Position numbers and translations under genes: made by a program
NCBI RefSeq assembly: GCF_900580865.1
Contig: NZ_UTBZ01000134.1
Location: forward strand, 164,464-228,463
Reading direction: 5' to 3'
DNA: 64,000 nucleotides
DNA from: Pseudomonas viridiflava
GTDB lineage: Bacteria; Pseudomonadota; Gammaproteobacteria; Pseudomonadales; Pseudomonadaceae
Part shown: positions 1-8,425 of the stretch, piece by piece
Layout of the letters: each line of letters starts with the position of its first letter
Numbering within the stretch: position 1 is the stretch's first letter
Notes under the pieces: generated by a model
Told to the model about the DNA's origin: nothing
Database searches by the model: none
The model's input: the letters and a program-made list of their open reading frames with translations, nothing else

Positions 1-1
1 C

Positions 2-1462
2 ATGAGTGCCACCTTGGCCGTGCTGCTCAAAGAGCTCGACCCCGCGATCAAGCTGGAAGTCGTCGAGCTGATGGATTCCGGTGCTGCCGAGAGTTCCAAC
101 CCCTGGAACAACGCCGGTACCGGTCACGCCGGCCTGTGCGAGCTGAACTACACGCCGCAAGCCGCTGATGGCACCGTCGACATCAAGAAAGCCGTGCACA
201 TCAACACCCAGTTCGAGGTGTCCAAGCAGTTCTGGTCGTACCTGACCAAGAAAGGCACCTTCGGCTCGTGCAAATCCTTTATCAGCCCGGTGCCGCACCT
301 CAGCTTCGTGCAGGGTGACAGCGGCGTTTCCTTCCTCAAGGAACGCTTTGACGTGTTGAGCAAGCATCACGCTTTCGCCGACATGGAATACACCGAAGAC
401 AAGGGCAAAATGGCCGAGTGGATGCCGTTGATGATGCCGGGCCGCTCGCCGGACGAAGTCCTTGCCGCGACCCGCGTGATGAACGGCACCGACGTCAACT
501 TTGGCGCCCTGACCAATCAGTTGCTCAAGCACCTGACCAGCGCTCCCGACACTCAAGTCAAATACTGCAAGCGCGTCACCGGCCTCAAGCGTAATGGTGC
601 CGGCTGGACCGTCAGCATCAAGGACGTCAACAGCGGCAGCAGCCGTGAAGTCGACGCCAAGTTCGTCTTCCTCGGCGCGGGTGGCGCGGCGTTGCCGTTG
701 CTGCAGGCTTCGGGCATCGAAGAAAGCAAAGGCTTCGGCGGCTTCCCGATCAGCGGCCAGTGGCTGCGTTGCGACAACCCGGAAGTGGTCAAGCATCACC
801 AGGCCAAGGTTTACAGCCAGGCTGCTGTGGGTTCGCCACCGATGTCGGTGCCGCACCTGGACACCCGTGTGGTCGACGGCAAGAAATCCCTGCTGTTCGG
901 GCCATACGCCGGTTTCACCACCAAGTTCCTCAAGCACGGTTCCTTCATGGACCTGCCGCTGTCGGTTCGCGCCGGTAACATCGGACCGATGCTGGCCGTG
1001 GCGAAAAACAACATGGACCTGACCAAGTACCTGGTCAGCGAAGTGATGCAATCGATGGAGCAGCGCCTGGATTCCCTGCGCCGTTTCTACCCGGAGGCGA
1101 AAGCCGAAGACTGGCGACTGGAAGTGGCCGGCCAACGGGTACAGATCATCAAGAAAGACCCGAAAAAGGGCGGCATCCTGCAGTTCGGTACCGAACTGGT
1201 AGCGGCCAAGGACGGTTCCCTCGCCGCCCTGCTCGGTGCTTCGCCAGGTGCGTCGGTGACCGTTTCGATCATGCTCGAGCTGATCGAGAAGTGCTTCCCG
1301 GCCAAAGCCAAAGGCGAATGGGCCGGCAAACTGGCGGAAATCTTCCCGGCCCGTGAAAAGGTTCTGGAAACCGATGCTGCGCTGTATCGCAAGATCAACA
1401 CGCAGAACAACATCGCGCTGGAACTGGTTGAAGAAAGCAGCGAGACCCCAAGCTACGCTTGA
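2..1462 (+). CDS. mqo: malate:quinone oxidoreductase, 5' end outside window
   Basis: Oxidises malate to oxaloacetate and passes electrons to the quinone pool; FAD-dependent, peripheral membrane enzyme of the TCA cycle. The 486 visible residues begin with MSATLAVLL, which in Mqo is the middle of the N-terminal FAD-binding fold (the preceding GAGI of the GxGxxG loop would lie just outside the window). The Met at base 2 is therefore internal, and the true start is probably fewer than 20 codons upstream. Conserved stretches such as SSNPWNNAGTGHAGLCEL and FGPYAGF are intact. It ends at a strong terminator and looks monocistronic here. Family assignment is firm. Confidence 0.95.
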   Translation: MSATLAVLLKELDPAIKLEVVELMDSGAAESSNPWNNAGTGHAGLCELNYTPQAADGTVDIKKAVHINTQFEVSKQFWSYLTKKGTFGSCKSFISPVPHLSFVQGDSGVSFLKERFDVLSKHHAFADMEYTEDKGKMAEWMPLMMPGRSPDEVLAATRVMNGTDVNFGALTNQLLKHLTSAPDTQVKYCKRVTGLKRNGAGWTVSIKDVNSGSSREVDAKFVFLGAGGAALPLLQASGIEESKGFGGFPISGQWLRCDNPEVVKHHQAKVYSQAAVGSPPMSVPHLDTRVVDGKKSLLFGPYAGFTTKFLKHGSFMDLPLSVRAGNIGPMLAVAKNNMDLTKYLVSEVMQSMEQRLDSLRRFYPEAKAEDWRLEVAGQRVQIIKKDPKKGGILQFGTELVAAKDGSLAALLGASPGASVTVSIMLELIEKCFPAKAKGEWAGKLAEIFPAREKVLETDAALYRKINTQNNIALELVEESSETPSYA

Positions 1463-1472
1463 TCACGCTGCA

Positions 1473-1513
1473 TAAAAAACGCCCCGTACTCAATGAGTGC
1501 GGGGCGTTTTTTT
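1473..1513. terminator. bidirectional rho-independent terminator after mqo
   Basis: A GC-rich stem (AACGCCCCG paired with CGGGGCGTT) around a short loop is followed by seven T on the plus strand and preceded by an A-run, so it can serve mqo and the convergent minus-strand gene that ends at 1530. Confidence 0.9.
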
Positions 1514-1529
1514 ATGCTTGGGAAAAGTC

Positions 1530-1817
1530 TCAGGTGCGGGACTTTTCAATCAGCTCGATGTATTCCGGGGCGTTGCGCTGATCGGCGATCAGGTCAACGA
1601 AGGTCTTGCCCTGCTCGTCCTTGCCATCCACGTCATAACCTGCCGCAACGAAGAAGCCCAGAAAGCGCTCGAAGTCATCGATACGCAGGCCACGGTAGGC
1701 CTTGATCAGTTTGTGCAGCGACGGCGAAGTGGCGTCGACCGGCTCAAAATCGAGGAACAGCTTGATCTGCTCATCGCCGATCTCGTCACCAATCACTTGT
1801 TTCTTATCTTTACGCAT
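1530..1817 (-). CDS. PA4642-like small protein of unknown function
   Basis: A 95-residue soluble, acidic protein. I recognise it as the small gene that follows mqo in Pseudomonas (PA4642 in P. aeruginosa); no function is known to me. No signal peptide or membrane segment is visible. The start is supported by a GGAG eight bases upstream of ATG. It is 63 bases downstream of the minus-strand secreted-protein gene and may be co-transcribed with it. Residues 30-95 contain repeated aromatic/acidic motifs (FERFLGFF, PEYIELIEK) without a catalytic signature. Confidence 0.75.
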   Translation of the reverse strand: MRKDKKQVIGDEIGDEQIKLFLDFEPVDATSPSLHKLIKAYRGLRIDDFERFLGFFVAAGYDVDGKDEQGKTFVDLIADQRNAPEYIELIEKSRT

Positions 1818-1880
1818 TGCCGACTCCAGCTCGCAGACATTACACGGGGCGGGCAGTTTACCCCTGCCCGGCCGCCGGGC

Positions 1881-2360
1881 TCAACGCGATCGCACGGCAC
1901 CGGTGTGCAAATCGGCCCAGATGTGGCCGTTGGCGTAACTGAGGAACTGCACATACACGGTGTCATTGCGCAGCAGATCGATGATCACGCGGTATTGGGC
2001 CTGTGGATAAAACAGCGTCAGGGTTTTGCTCTTGTCGTCGTAGACCGGTTTTTTCAGGCTTTTGCTTTCGCCGTCGAAATTGACCAGCACTTGAGCAATG
2101 CTCGCGCCTTTGTTCAAGGACTTGCCCTTGAGGCGGATCATCAATGGCGAGGTGACCGGAATCGGCTGCTGATTGGATTGGCGTTGCGCACCCACGACCA
2201 CGGAATAGTCGGTGACTTGCATGAGTTGCTGCTGCTCGGGCTCAGCATCGCGCACGGTCAGATCGTCCGGCGGCAGGAACTGGCTGTGCATCGGCGCGGC
2301 GGACAGCGGCAGGCTGAGTATCAGTAAAAGCGCGGCGAGGCTGCGGATCAAGAGGCGCAT
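1881..2360 (-). CDS. secreted protein of unknown function (PA4643-like position)
   Basis: A 159-residue protein with a clear Sec signal peptide (MRLLIRSLAALLLILSLPLSAA, likely cleaved after residue 22). The mature part is beta-rich, without cysteines or obvious catalytic motifs. The start has a GGAG six bases upstream. By position it matches the exported hypothetical between mqo and hpt in other pseudomonads. Probably periplasmic; function unknown. Confidence 0.7.
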   Translation of the reverse strand: MRLLIRSLAALLLILSLPLSAAPMHSQFLPPDDLTVRDAEPEQQQLMQVTDYSVVVGAQRQSNQQPIPVTSPLMIRLKGKSLNKGASIAQVLVNFDGESKSLKKPVYDDKSKTLTLFYPQAQYRVIIDLLRNDTVYVQFLSYANGHIWADLHTGAVRSR

Positions 2361-2432
2361 GACAGGCTCCGGAGGGCGGGGCCGAGCACTCTAGCATGGG
2401 TATCACGGATGGATCAGCACACACAAAACAAC

Positions 2433-2536
2433 TGTGGGAGCGAGCTTGCTCCGGGCGGCGTTCCGACGAAGGCAATTTCACATTCAAGACTTATCCTGAA
2501 TGAAAGATCGCCTTCGCGAGCAGGCTCGCTCCCACA
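2433..2536. repeat. REP pair (inverted, TGTGGGAG outward), left arm degenerate
   Basis: Two inverted copies of the Pseudomonas REP unit flank about 60 bases. The right copy (CGCGAGCAGGCTCGCTCCCACA) is canonical. The left copy diverges after GCGAGCTTGCTC (CGGGCGGC follows), so it is a decayed copy. Confidence 0.85.
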
Positions 2537-2553
2537 TTGGATCGAGGCGCGGA

Positions 2554-3111
2554 TTACATGCCTTTAACGGCAAAGATCCCGTTGGCGTTGCGCCAGTAGC
2601 CTTTGTAGTCCATGCCGTAACCGAAGATGTAGCGGTCGATGCACGGCAGGCCAACAAAATCGGCTTTCAGGTCGGGACGCGCCTTGCGGTCGTGATCCTT
2701 GTCGATCAGCACGGCGGTGTGCACTTTGCGCGCGCCAGCGTGTTTGCAGAAGTCGATGATCGCACCGAGGGTGTGACCTTCGTCGAGGATGTCGTCGATG
2801 ATCAGCACGTCGCGGTCGATGAACGAAACTTCCGGCTTGGCTTTCCAGAACAGGTCGCCGCCGCTGGTTTCGTTGCGATAACGGGTCGCGTGCAGGTACG
2901 ACGCTTCCAGCGGGAAGTGCAGATGCGTCAGCAGCTTGCCGGAGAAGATCAGGCCGCCGTTCATCACACAGAACACCACCGGGTTGCTGTCAGCCAGTTG
3001 TTCGTTGATTTGTGCACCGACACGGGCGATGGCCGCCTCGACTTCAGCTTCGGTGTACAGGCAGTCAGCCTCTCGCATGATTTGACGGATATGCTCGAGA
3101 TCAGCGGACAT
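2554..3111 (-). CDS. hpt: hypoxanthine-guanine phosphoribosyltransferase
   Basis: Salvages hypoxanthine and guanine with PRPP to IMP and GMP in the cytoplasm. The 185-residue protein has the PRPP loop VLIIDDILDEGHTLGAI in the middle and the C-terminal base-binding segment DFVGLPCIDRYIFGYG. I chose ATG at 3111 because GGAG sits eight bases upstream; an earlier in-frame ATG at 3150 would add a Pro-rich 13-residue tail with no ribosome binding site. Divergent from upp, with which it shares a 160-base regulatory region. Confidence 0.93.
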   Translation of the reverse strand: MSADLEHIRQIMREADCLYTEAEVEAAIARVGAQINEQLADSNPVVFCVMNGGLIFSGKLLTHLHFPLEASYLHATRYRNETSGGDLFWKAKPEVSFIDRDVLIIDDILDEGHTLGAIIDFCKHAGARKVHTAVLIDKDHDRKARPDLKADFVGLPCIDRYIFGYGMDYKGYWRNANGIFAVKGM

Positions 3112-3201
3112 GGCGCTCTCCAGGGGTGGCGGAATTGGAAAAGCGGGCAAAGGTACGCATCCATCGAGGCCGAATCAAGCCTTTATGGACTAACGTACAG
3201 A

Positions 3202-3217
3202 ATGTCCTATAGGACAT
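3202..3217. promoter_or_regulatory. perfect 16-bp palindrome between hpt and upp
   Basis: ATGTCCTATAGGACAT is a perfect palindrome placed in the divergent hpt/upp intergenic region, about 57 bases before the upp ATG. The size and symmetry fit a dimeric repressor operator. I do not recognise the regulator. Confidence 0.5.
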
Positions 3218-3228
3218 CACCCTCGGAT

Positions 3229-3240
3229 AGATTAATCTAG
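3229..3240. promoter_or_regulatory. perfect 12-bp palindrome upstream of upp
   Basis: TAGATTAATCTA is a second perfect dyad, 11 bases after the first and 33 bases upstream of the upp start. It may be part of the same control region or overlap a -10 element. Confidence 0.35.
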
Positions 3241-3273
3241 GCCGGTTTTTTTGCCCGCCGCCGGAGTTTTTCC

Positions 3274-3912
3274 ATGCCCATCCTCGAGATCCGCCATCCG
3301 CTGATCCGTCATAAACTCGGCCTGATGCGCCGCGCCGATATCAGCACCAAGAACTTCCGTGAGCTTGCTCAGGAAGTCGGCGCCCTGTTGACCTATGAAG
3401 CTACCAAAGATTTGCCGCTGGAGTCCTACGATATTCCAGGCTGGTGCGGCACCGTGTCGGTCGAGAAGATCGCCGGCAAGAAGATCACCGTCGTGCCGAT
3501 CCTGCGCGCCGGCATCGGCATGCTTGAGGGCGTGCTGAGCCTGATCCCGGGTGCCAAGGTTTCTGCTGTGGGTGTCGCCCGCAACGAAGAAACCCTGCAA
3601 GCGCACACCTATCTGGAAAAACTGGTTCCGGAAATCGACGAACGGTTGGCGATGATCATCGACCCGATGCTCGCCACCGGCAGCTCGATGGTTGCGACCA
3701 TTGATCTGTTGAAGAAAGCCGGCTGCAAAGACATCCGCGCGATGGTGCTGGTTGCCGCGCCGGAAGGTATTGCTGCCGTAGAAAAGGCTCACCCGGACGT
3801 GACCATCTACACCGCGTCCATCGATGAGCGCTTGAACGAGCACGGTTACATCATCCCAGGGCTTGGCGACGCCGGTGACAAGATCTTCGGCACCAAGCAG
3901 AAGGACGCGTAA
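3274..3912 (+). CDS. upp: uracil phosphoribosyltransferase
   Basis: Converts uracil and PRPP to UMP in pyrimidine salvage. 212 residues, the usual family length. Visible motifs are the PRPP-binding MIIDPMLATGSSM near residue 127 and the C-terminal uracil-binding GYIIPGLGDAGD. The start ATG follows GGAG seven bases upstream. It is followed after two bases by the uracil permease gene, so uptake and salvage form one operon. Two perfect palindromes precede it. Confidence 0.95.
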   Translation: MPILEIRHPLIRHKLGLMRRADISTKNFRELAQEVGALLTYEATKDLPLESYDIPGWCGTVSVEKIAGKKITVVPILRAGIGMLEGVLSLIPGAKVSAVGVARNEETLQAHTYLEKLVPEIDERLAMIIDPMLATGSSMVATIDLLKKAGCKDIRAMVLVAAPEGIAAVEKAHPDVTIYTASIDERLNEHGYIIPGLGDAGDKIFGTKQKDA

Positions 3913-3914
3913 CC

Positions 3915-5189
3915 ATGCAGCAAGAGTTCAACGATCCGCTCTGGCGCACGGTGCTGTCCGGCGCCCAGATGCTGTTCGTGGCTTTCGGCGCTCTGGTGCT
4001 GATGCCGCTGATCACGGGCCTGGACCCGAACGTGGCACTGTTTACCGCAGGTCTTGGGACGATCCTGTTCCAGATCGTCACCGGGCGTCAGGTGCCGGTG
4101 TTTCTGGCGTCGAGCTTCGCCTTCATCACCCCGATCATTCTCGCCAAGGGTCAGTTCGGCCTCGCCGCGACCATGGGCGGTGTAATGGCAGCCGGTTTCG
4201 TCTACACCTTCCTCGGTCTTGCCGTGAAAATCAAAGGCACGGGCTTTATTGACCGCTTGCTGCCACCGGTGGTGATTGGTCCAGTGATCATTTCCATCGG
4301 CCTGGCCATGGCGCCGATTGCCGCGAACATGGCGATGGGCAAGGCTGGCGACGGTTCTGAGCTGATCCACTACCAGACCGCGATGATGATCTCGATGCCG
4401 GCATTGCTCACCACGTTGATCGTGGCGGTGTTCGGTAAAGGCATCTTCCGCCTGGTGCCGATCATTTCCGGCGTACTGGTCGGTTTTGCTATGGCGTTCT
4501 ATTTCGGCGTGGTCGACACGGCGAAGATCGCCGCAGCGCCATGGTTTGCCATCCCGCATTTCACCGCGCCGGAGTTCAACTGGCAGGCGATTCTGTTCAT
4601 CGTTCCGGTGGCACTGGCGCCGGCCATTGAGCACATCGGTGGTGTGATCGCGGTCGGCAGCGTGACCGGTCGCGATTACCTGAAGAAGCCGGGCCTGCAT
4701 CGCACCCTGCTCGGTGACGGTATTGCCACCACCGCCGCCGGTCTGTTCGGCGGCCCACCAAACACCACCTACGCCGAAGTGACGGGCGCGGTGATGCTGA
4801 CCAAGAACTACAACCCGAAAATCATGACCTGGGCGGCGATCTTCGCCATCAGCCTGGCGTTCATTGGCAAGTTCGGCGCACTGCTGCAAAGCATTCCGGT
4901 GCCGGTGATGGGCGGGATTCTGTGCTTGCTGTTCGGTTCGATCGCGGCGGTGGGCATGAACACCCTGATCCGCCACAAGATTGATCTGGGCGAGGCGCGC
5001 AATCTGGTGATTGTCTCGGTGACATTGGTGTTCGGGATTGGCGGTGTGCTGGTCGGCACCGGTACCGGCCCGGACGACTTCGGCCTCAAAGGCATCGCGC
5101 TGTGCGCGGTGGTGGCGATTGCGCTGAACCTGATTCTGCCGGGCAATGATGGCTGGAAGAACAAGAAGGCGGATGAGCCGCTGATCTAA
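3915..5189 (+). CDS. uraA: uracil/xanthine permease (NCS2 family)
   Basis: Inner-membrane proton-coupled uracil importer. 424 residues with about 14 hydrophobic segments. The family region around the substrate-binding glutamate is present (APAIEHIGG near residue 235), and GLFGGPPNTTYAE is visible near residue 275. It starts two bases after the upp stop, the classical upp-uraA operon. A REP pair follows and no terminator hairpin is obvious before it. Confidence 0.94.
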   Translation: MQQEFNDPLWRTVLSGAQMLFVAFGALVLMPLITGLDPNVALFTAGLGTILFQIVTGRQVPVFLASSFAFITPIILAKGQFGLAATMGGVMAAGFVYTFLGLAVKIKGTGFIDRLLPPVVIGPVIISIGLAMAPIAANMAMGKAGDGSELIHYQTAMMISMPALLTTLIVAVFGKGIFRLVPIISGVLVGFAMAFYFGVVDTAKIAAAPWFAIPHFTAPEFNWQAILFIVPVALAPAIEHIGGVIAVGSVTGRDYLKKPGLHRTLLGDGIATTAAGLFGGPPNTTYAEVTGAVMLTKNYNPKIMTWAAIFAISLAFIGKFGALLQSIPVPVMGGILCLLFGSIAAVGMNTLIRHKIDLGEARNLVIVSVTLVFGIGGVLVGTGTGPDDFGLKGIALCAVVAIALNLILPGNDGWKNKKADEPLI

Positions 5190-5220
5190 GCCTTTAGATC
5201 GTCGCTGCCTGAAAGATAGC

Positions 5221-5289
5221 TTTCGCGAGCAGGCTCGCTCCCACAGTTTTGGAATGCGTTTCCCTGTGGGAGCGAGCCTGCTCGCGAAG
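5221..5289. repeat. REP pair, inward orientation
   Basis: GCGAGCAGGCTCGCTCCCACAG and CTGTGGGAGCGAGCCTGCTCGC face each other across about 20 bases, between the convergent uraA and hemH. This orientation (GCGAGC ends outward) is the reverse of most other pairs in the window. Confidence 0.9.
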
Positions 5290-5299
5290 CTCTTGGCTT

Positions 5300-6325
5300 T
5301 TAAAGGGCCAGCGGTGCTCTTTCGCAGAGGGTCGCCAACGCCTTCGCCCATTGCGGGTCGTCATTCAGGCACGGCACCAGCACCAACTCCTCGCCCCCCG
5401 CTTCGCGGAACTGTTCCTTACCGCGATCGCCAATCTCTTCCAGCGTCTCGATGCAATCGGCAACAAACGCCGGGCACATCACCAGAATCTTCTTCACGCC
5501 GCTTTTCGCCAGCTCATCCAGCCGCGCTTCAGTGTACGGCTCGATCCACTTCGCCCGGCCCAGACGCGACTGAAACGACACCGACCACTTGCCATCCGGC
5601 AGGCCCATGCGCTCAGCAAACAACGCCGCTGTGCGCAGGCATTGCGCGCGATAACAGGTCGCCAATACCGCAGGCGAAGCGTTTTTGCAGCAGTCTTCAT
5701 TCTTGAAGCAATGATTGCCGGTCGGATCGAGTTTGGTCAGATGCCGCTCGGGCAAACCGTGGAAGCTCAGCAACAAGTGATCGTAATCCTGCTGCAGATG
5801 CGGCCGGGCACTTTCAACCAGCGCATCAAGGTATTCGGGCTGATCGTAAAACGGTTGCAGCACCGACAGTTGCACGTCGAGTTTCTTCTGCCGGATCACC
5901 CGTTTCGCTTCTTCGATCACCGTGGTCGTGGTGCTGTCGGCGAATTGCGGATACAGCGGCGCCAGCGTGATGCGCTTGTGTCCCGCCGCCACCAGCTTGA
6001 GCAAACAGGTTTCAATCGACGGCTCGCCGTAACGCATCGCCAGCTCCACCGGGCCCTGGGTCCATTGCGCCTTCATCTGCTGTTGCAGGCGACGGCTGAG
6101 CACCACCAGCGGTGAACCCTCCTCCCACCAGATCGAGGCATAGGCGTGGGCCGATTGCTCCGGGCGTTTGATCAGGATCAGCGACACCAGCAGACGCCGC
6201 ACCGGCCACGGCAGGTCGATCACATACGGGTCCATCAGGAATTGATTGAGGTAGCTGCGCACATCGGCCACCGAGGTAGAGGCCGGGGAACCCAGGTTGA
6301 CCAGAAGCAAGGCGTGATCGGTCAT
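5300..6325 (-). CDS. hemH: ferrochelatase
   Basis: Last step of haem synthesis: inserts ferrous iron into protoporphyrin IX. 341 residues from the ATG at 6325, chosen because family members begin with MTDHALLLVNLGSP and AGGA lies upstream; the longer in-frame start at 6361 adds 12 unsupported residues. The active-site histidine motif SFHGLPERH is near residue 190. It is 13 bases downstream of the TIGR01777 epimerase-like gene and probably co-transcribed with it. Confidence 0.93.
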   Translation of the reverse strand: MTDHALLLVNLGSPASTSVADVRSYLNQFLMDPYVIDLPWPVRRLLVSLILIKRPEQSAHAYASIWWEEGSPLVVLSRRLQQQMKAQWTQGPVELAMRYGEPSIETCLLKLVAAGHKRITLAPLYPQFADSTTTTVIEEAKRVIRQKKLDVQLSVLQPFYDQPEYLDALVESARPHLQQDYDHLLLSFHGLPERHLTKLDPTGNHCFKNEDCCKNASPAVLATCYRAQCLRTAALFAERMGLPDGKWSVSFQSRLGRAKWIEPYTEARLDELAKSGVKKILVMCPAFVADCIETLEEIGDRGKEQFREAGGEELVLVPCLNDDPQWAKALATLCERAPLAL

Positions 6326-6338
6326 GCAACGTCCTATT

Positions 6339-7241
6339 TCAGAGGCGGCTGGAGAGATCATCCAGAGCCGCGCGTAAATCCGTGAACTGGAAAGTGAAAC
6401 CCGCTTCCAGCAAGCGTGCCGGCATAGCTTTCTGGCCGCCGAGCAACAACAAAGACATCTCGCCGAGGCCGACCTTCAGCGCCAGCGTCGGCATCGGCAT
6501 GAACGCCGGGCGGTGTAGAACGCTGCCCAGCGTCTTGGCAAATTCGCGATTGCGCACAGGTTTCGGCGCGCACGCATTATAAGGACCGCTGGCCTGATCG
6601 CGGTGCAGAAGAAAATCAATCAGGGCGATTTGATCGTTGATATGAATCCACGGCATCCACTGCCGACCATTGCCCAAAGGCCCGCCCAGCGCGAGTTTGA
6701 ACGGCAACAACAAGCGCGACAAAAAGCCGCCCTCGGCCGACAGCACCAGACCGGTTCGCACCAGCACCACGCGGATGCCTTGGGCCTCGGCACGCTGTGC
6801 GGTTTCTTCCCAGGCGATGCACAACTGGCTGGCGAAATCGTCGATCACCGGCGGCGAATCTTCGGTCAGTTCGCGCTCACCGCCATCGCCGTACCAGCCG
6901 ATTGCCGAACCGGAAATCAGCAATGCCGGTTTCTGCGCACGGGTTTCGAGCCATGCCAACAGCGTTTCCGTCAGCGTGATGCGGCTGCTCCACAACAACG
7001 CTTTGCGGCGATGGGTCCACGGCCGATCGGCAATCGGCGCACCAGCCAGATTGATGATCGCGTCCACAGGCTCCTCGCCGAGATCTTCCAGACGCGCGAT
7101 GCCACGCACCTGCGCACCGCAGATCTTCGCGACCTTCTCCGGTTTACGGCTCCAGACCGTCAGGCGATGGCCCTGCTGCGACCAGTGTCGGCAGAGCTGA
7201 CGTCCGATCAAACCAGTACCGCCGGTCAGCAATATGTGCAT
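6339..7241 (-). CDS. TIGR01777 family epimerase-like protein (YfcH-like)
   Basis: A 300-residue extended-SDR Rossmann protein related to nucleoside-sugar epimerases; the reaction is unknown. The N-terminal NAD(P)-binding loop ILLTGGTGLIGRQL is at residues 3-16, and the family motif NLAGAPIADRPW follows near residue 70. SGSAIGWYGDGG near residue 115 takes the place of the usual SDR active-site region. Upstream of hemH in the same direction; pseudomonads commonly keep this pair. Confidence 0.88.
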   Translation of the reverse strand: MHILLTGGTGLIGRQLCRHWSQQGHRLTVWSRKPEKVAKICGAQVRGIARLEDLGEEPVDAIINLAGAPIADRPWTHRRKALLWSSRITLTETLLAWLETRAQKPALLISGSAIGWYGDGGERELTEDSPPVIDDFASQLCIAWEETAQRAEAQGIRVVLVRTGLVLSAEGGFLSRLLLPFKLALGGPLGNGRQWMPWIHINDQIALIDFLLHRDQASGPYNACAPKPVRNREFAKTLGSVLHRPAFMPMPTLALKVGLGEMSLLLLGGQKAMPARLLEAGFTFQFTDLRAALDDLSSRL

Positions 7242-7367
7242 GACATCTTCCTCGCGTGGCGTTTAACCCGGATCACTAGTCTATTTTTATAAGCAGGGAT
7301 CTTTTCTATCGGGCAGGCTCTATTGTTTAACCATAGGCCAAGCTGTCAGAACGAGAACGCTAGAAGT

Positions 7368-7391
7368 TATACCAAAAAACAAAATTGTACA
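7368..7391 (+). promoter_or_regulatory. candidate PplR/LitR operator, one half imperfect
   Basis: TATACC, 12 bases, then TGTACA. The reported PplR1 consensus in P. putida is T(G/A)TACA-N12-TGTA(C/T)A, so this matches 11 of 12 defined positions. A further TGTACA lies at 7413-7418, off the 18-base register. It lies 48-71 bases upstream of the FAD-oxidoreductase start. Confidence 0.55.
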
Positions 7392-7413
7392 GGTTTCAAT
7401 CACGGCGTAGTCT
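7385..7413 (+). promoter_or_regulatory. candidate sigma-70 promoter for the FAD-oxidoreductase gene
   Basis: TTGTAC (7385-7390), a 17-base spacer and TAGTCT (7408-7413). The -35 element overlaps the right half of the candidate PplR box, as expected for regulation by RNA-polymerase occlusion or realignment. Confidence 0.4.
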
Positions 7414-7438
7414 GTACAGAAAGGTAAACGAGGCCCCT

Positions 7439-8425
7439 ATGACTGTACCTATCGCAATCATCGGCACCGGCATCGCCGGACTCTCGGCGGCCCAGGCTCT
7501 GACAGAGAGCGGGCACACCGTCCAGTTATTCGACAAAAGTCGCGGCAGCGGCGGACGCATGTCGAGCAAGCGCAGCGACGCCGGCTCACTGGACATGGGC
7601 GCGCAATATTTCACCGCGCGCGACCGCCGCTTCGTCACTGAAGTACAGCGTTGGCAAAGCCAGGGCTGGGTCGCCGAGTGGACGCCGCAGCTCTACACCT
7701 ATCAGGGCGGGCAGTTGAATCTGTCGCCGGACGAGCAGACCCGTTGGGTCGGTGCGCCGCGCATGAGCGCCATCACTCGTGGCCTGCTTGACGGTCTGGA
7801 AGTGCACTTTGCCTGCCGCATCACCGAGGTCTATCGCGGTGAAGAACATTGGCATTTGCAGGACGCCGAAGGTTTCACGCACGGGCCGTTCAGCCATGTC
7901 GTGATCGCTACCCCGGCACCGCAAGCGACTGCCTTGCTGGCCGCCGCACCGAAGCTTGCCGGGGCGGCTGCCGGGGTGAAAATGGAGCCGACCTGGGCCG
8001 TTGCCCTCGCCTTCGAGACGCCGCTGGATACGCCCATCGAAGGTTGTTTCGTGCAGGACAGCCCGCTCGACTGGCTGGCGCGCAACCGCAGCAAACCGGG
8101 GCGCGACAACACTCTCGACACTTGGGTGCTGCATGCCACCAGCGCGTGGAGTCGGCAACACATCGACCTGTCCAAGGAAGCGGTGATCGAGCAACTGCAC
8201 GGCGCCTTTGCCGAGTTGCTGCACAGCGCCATGCCCGCGCCGAGCTTCAGCCTCGCCCACCGCTGGCTCTATGCACGCCCGGCGACGGGCCACGAATGGG
8301 GCACGCTGGCCGATGCCGATCTGGGCCTGTACGCCTGCGGCGACTGGTGCCTATCGGGGCGTGTCGAAGGCGCTTGGCTCAGTGGCCAGGAAGCTGCGCG
8401 ACGCTTGCACGAACACCTGCAATGA
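7439..8425 (+). CDS. NAD(P)/FAD-dependent oxidoreductase (amine-oxidase superfamily, renalase-like)
   Basis: A 328-residue flavoprotein with an N-terminal FAD loop (IAIIGTGIAGLSAAQ, residues 5-19) followed by FDKSRGSGGRMSSKR, the E/D-x-GG-R type second glycine region. Near the C-terminus GLYACGDWC is the usual FAD-closing motif. The substrate cannot be read from sequence. I use ATG at 7439 (MTVPIAIIG); the in-frame ATG at 7385 lies inside the putative -35/operator. It overlaps the next small gene by four bases and is preceded by a PplR-like box, suggesting light-induced expression. Confidence 0.82.
   Translation: MTVPIAIIGTGIAGLSAAQALTESGHTVQLFDKSRGSGGRMSSKRSDAGSLDMGAQYFTARDRRFVTEVQRWQSQGWVAEWTPQLYTYQGGQLNLSPDEQTRWVGAPRMSAITRGLLDGLEVHFACRITEVYRGEEHWHLQDAEGFTHGPFSHVVIATPAPQATALLAAAPKLAGAAAGVKMEPTWAVALAFETPLDTPIEGCFVQDSPLDWLARNRSKPGRDNTLDTWVLHATSAWSRQHIDLSKEAVIEQLHGAFAELLHSAMPAPSFSLAHRWLYARPATGHEWGTLADADLGLYACGDWCLSGRVEGAWLSGQEAARRLHEHLQ

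Noticed and set aside
1..20. Start of mqo at base 2
   Set aside because: The Met is inside the FAD-binding fold; the first part of the GxGxxG loop is cut off by the window edge.
2433..2536. CRISPR-like reading of the scattered REP repeats
   Set aside because: Copies are inverted pairs, widely dispersed and not regularly spaced; no cas genes are present.
3846..5351. A 501-codon minus-strand frame opposite uraA
   Set aside because: Composition dominated by His, Arg and Gln with no hydrophobic core; it runs through a REP pair and opposes a clear permease.
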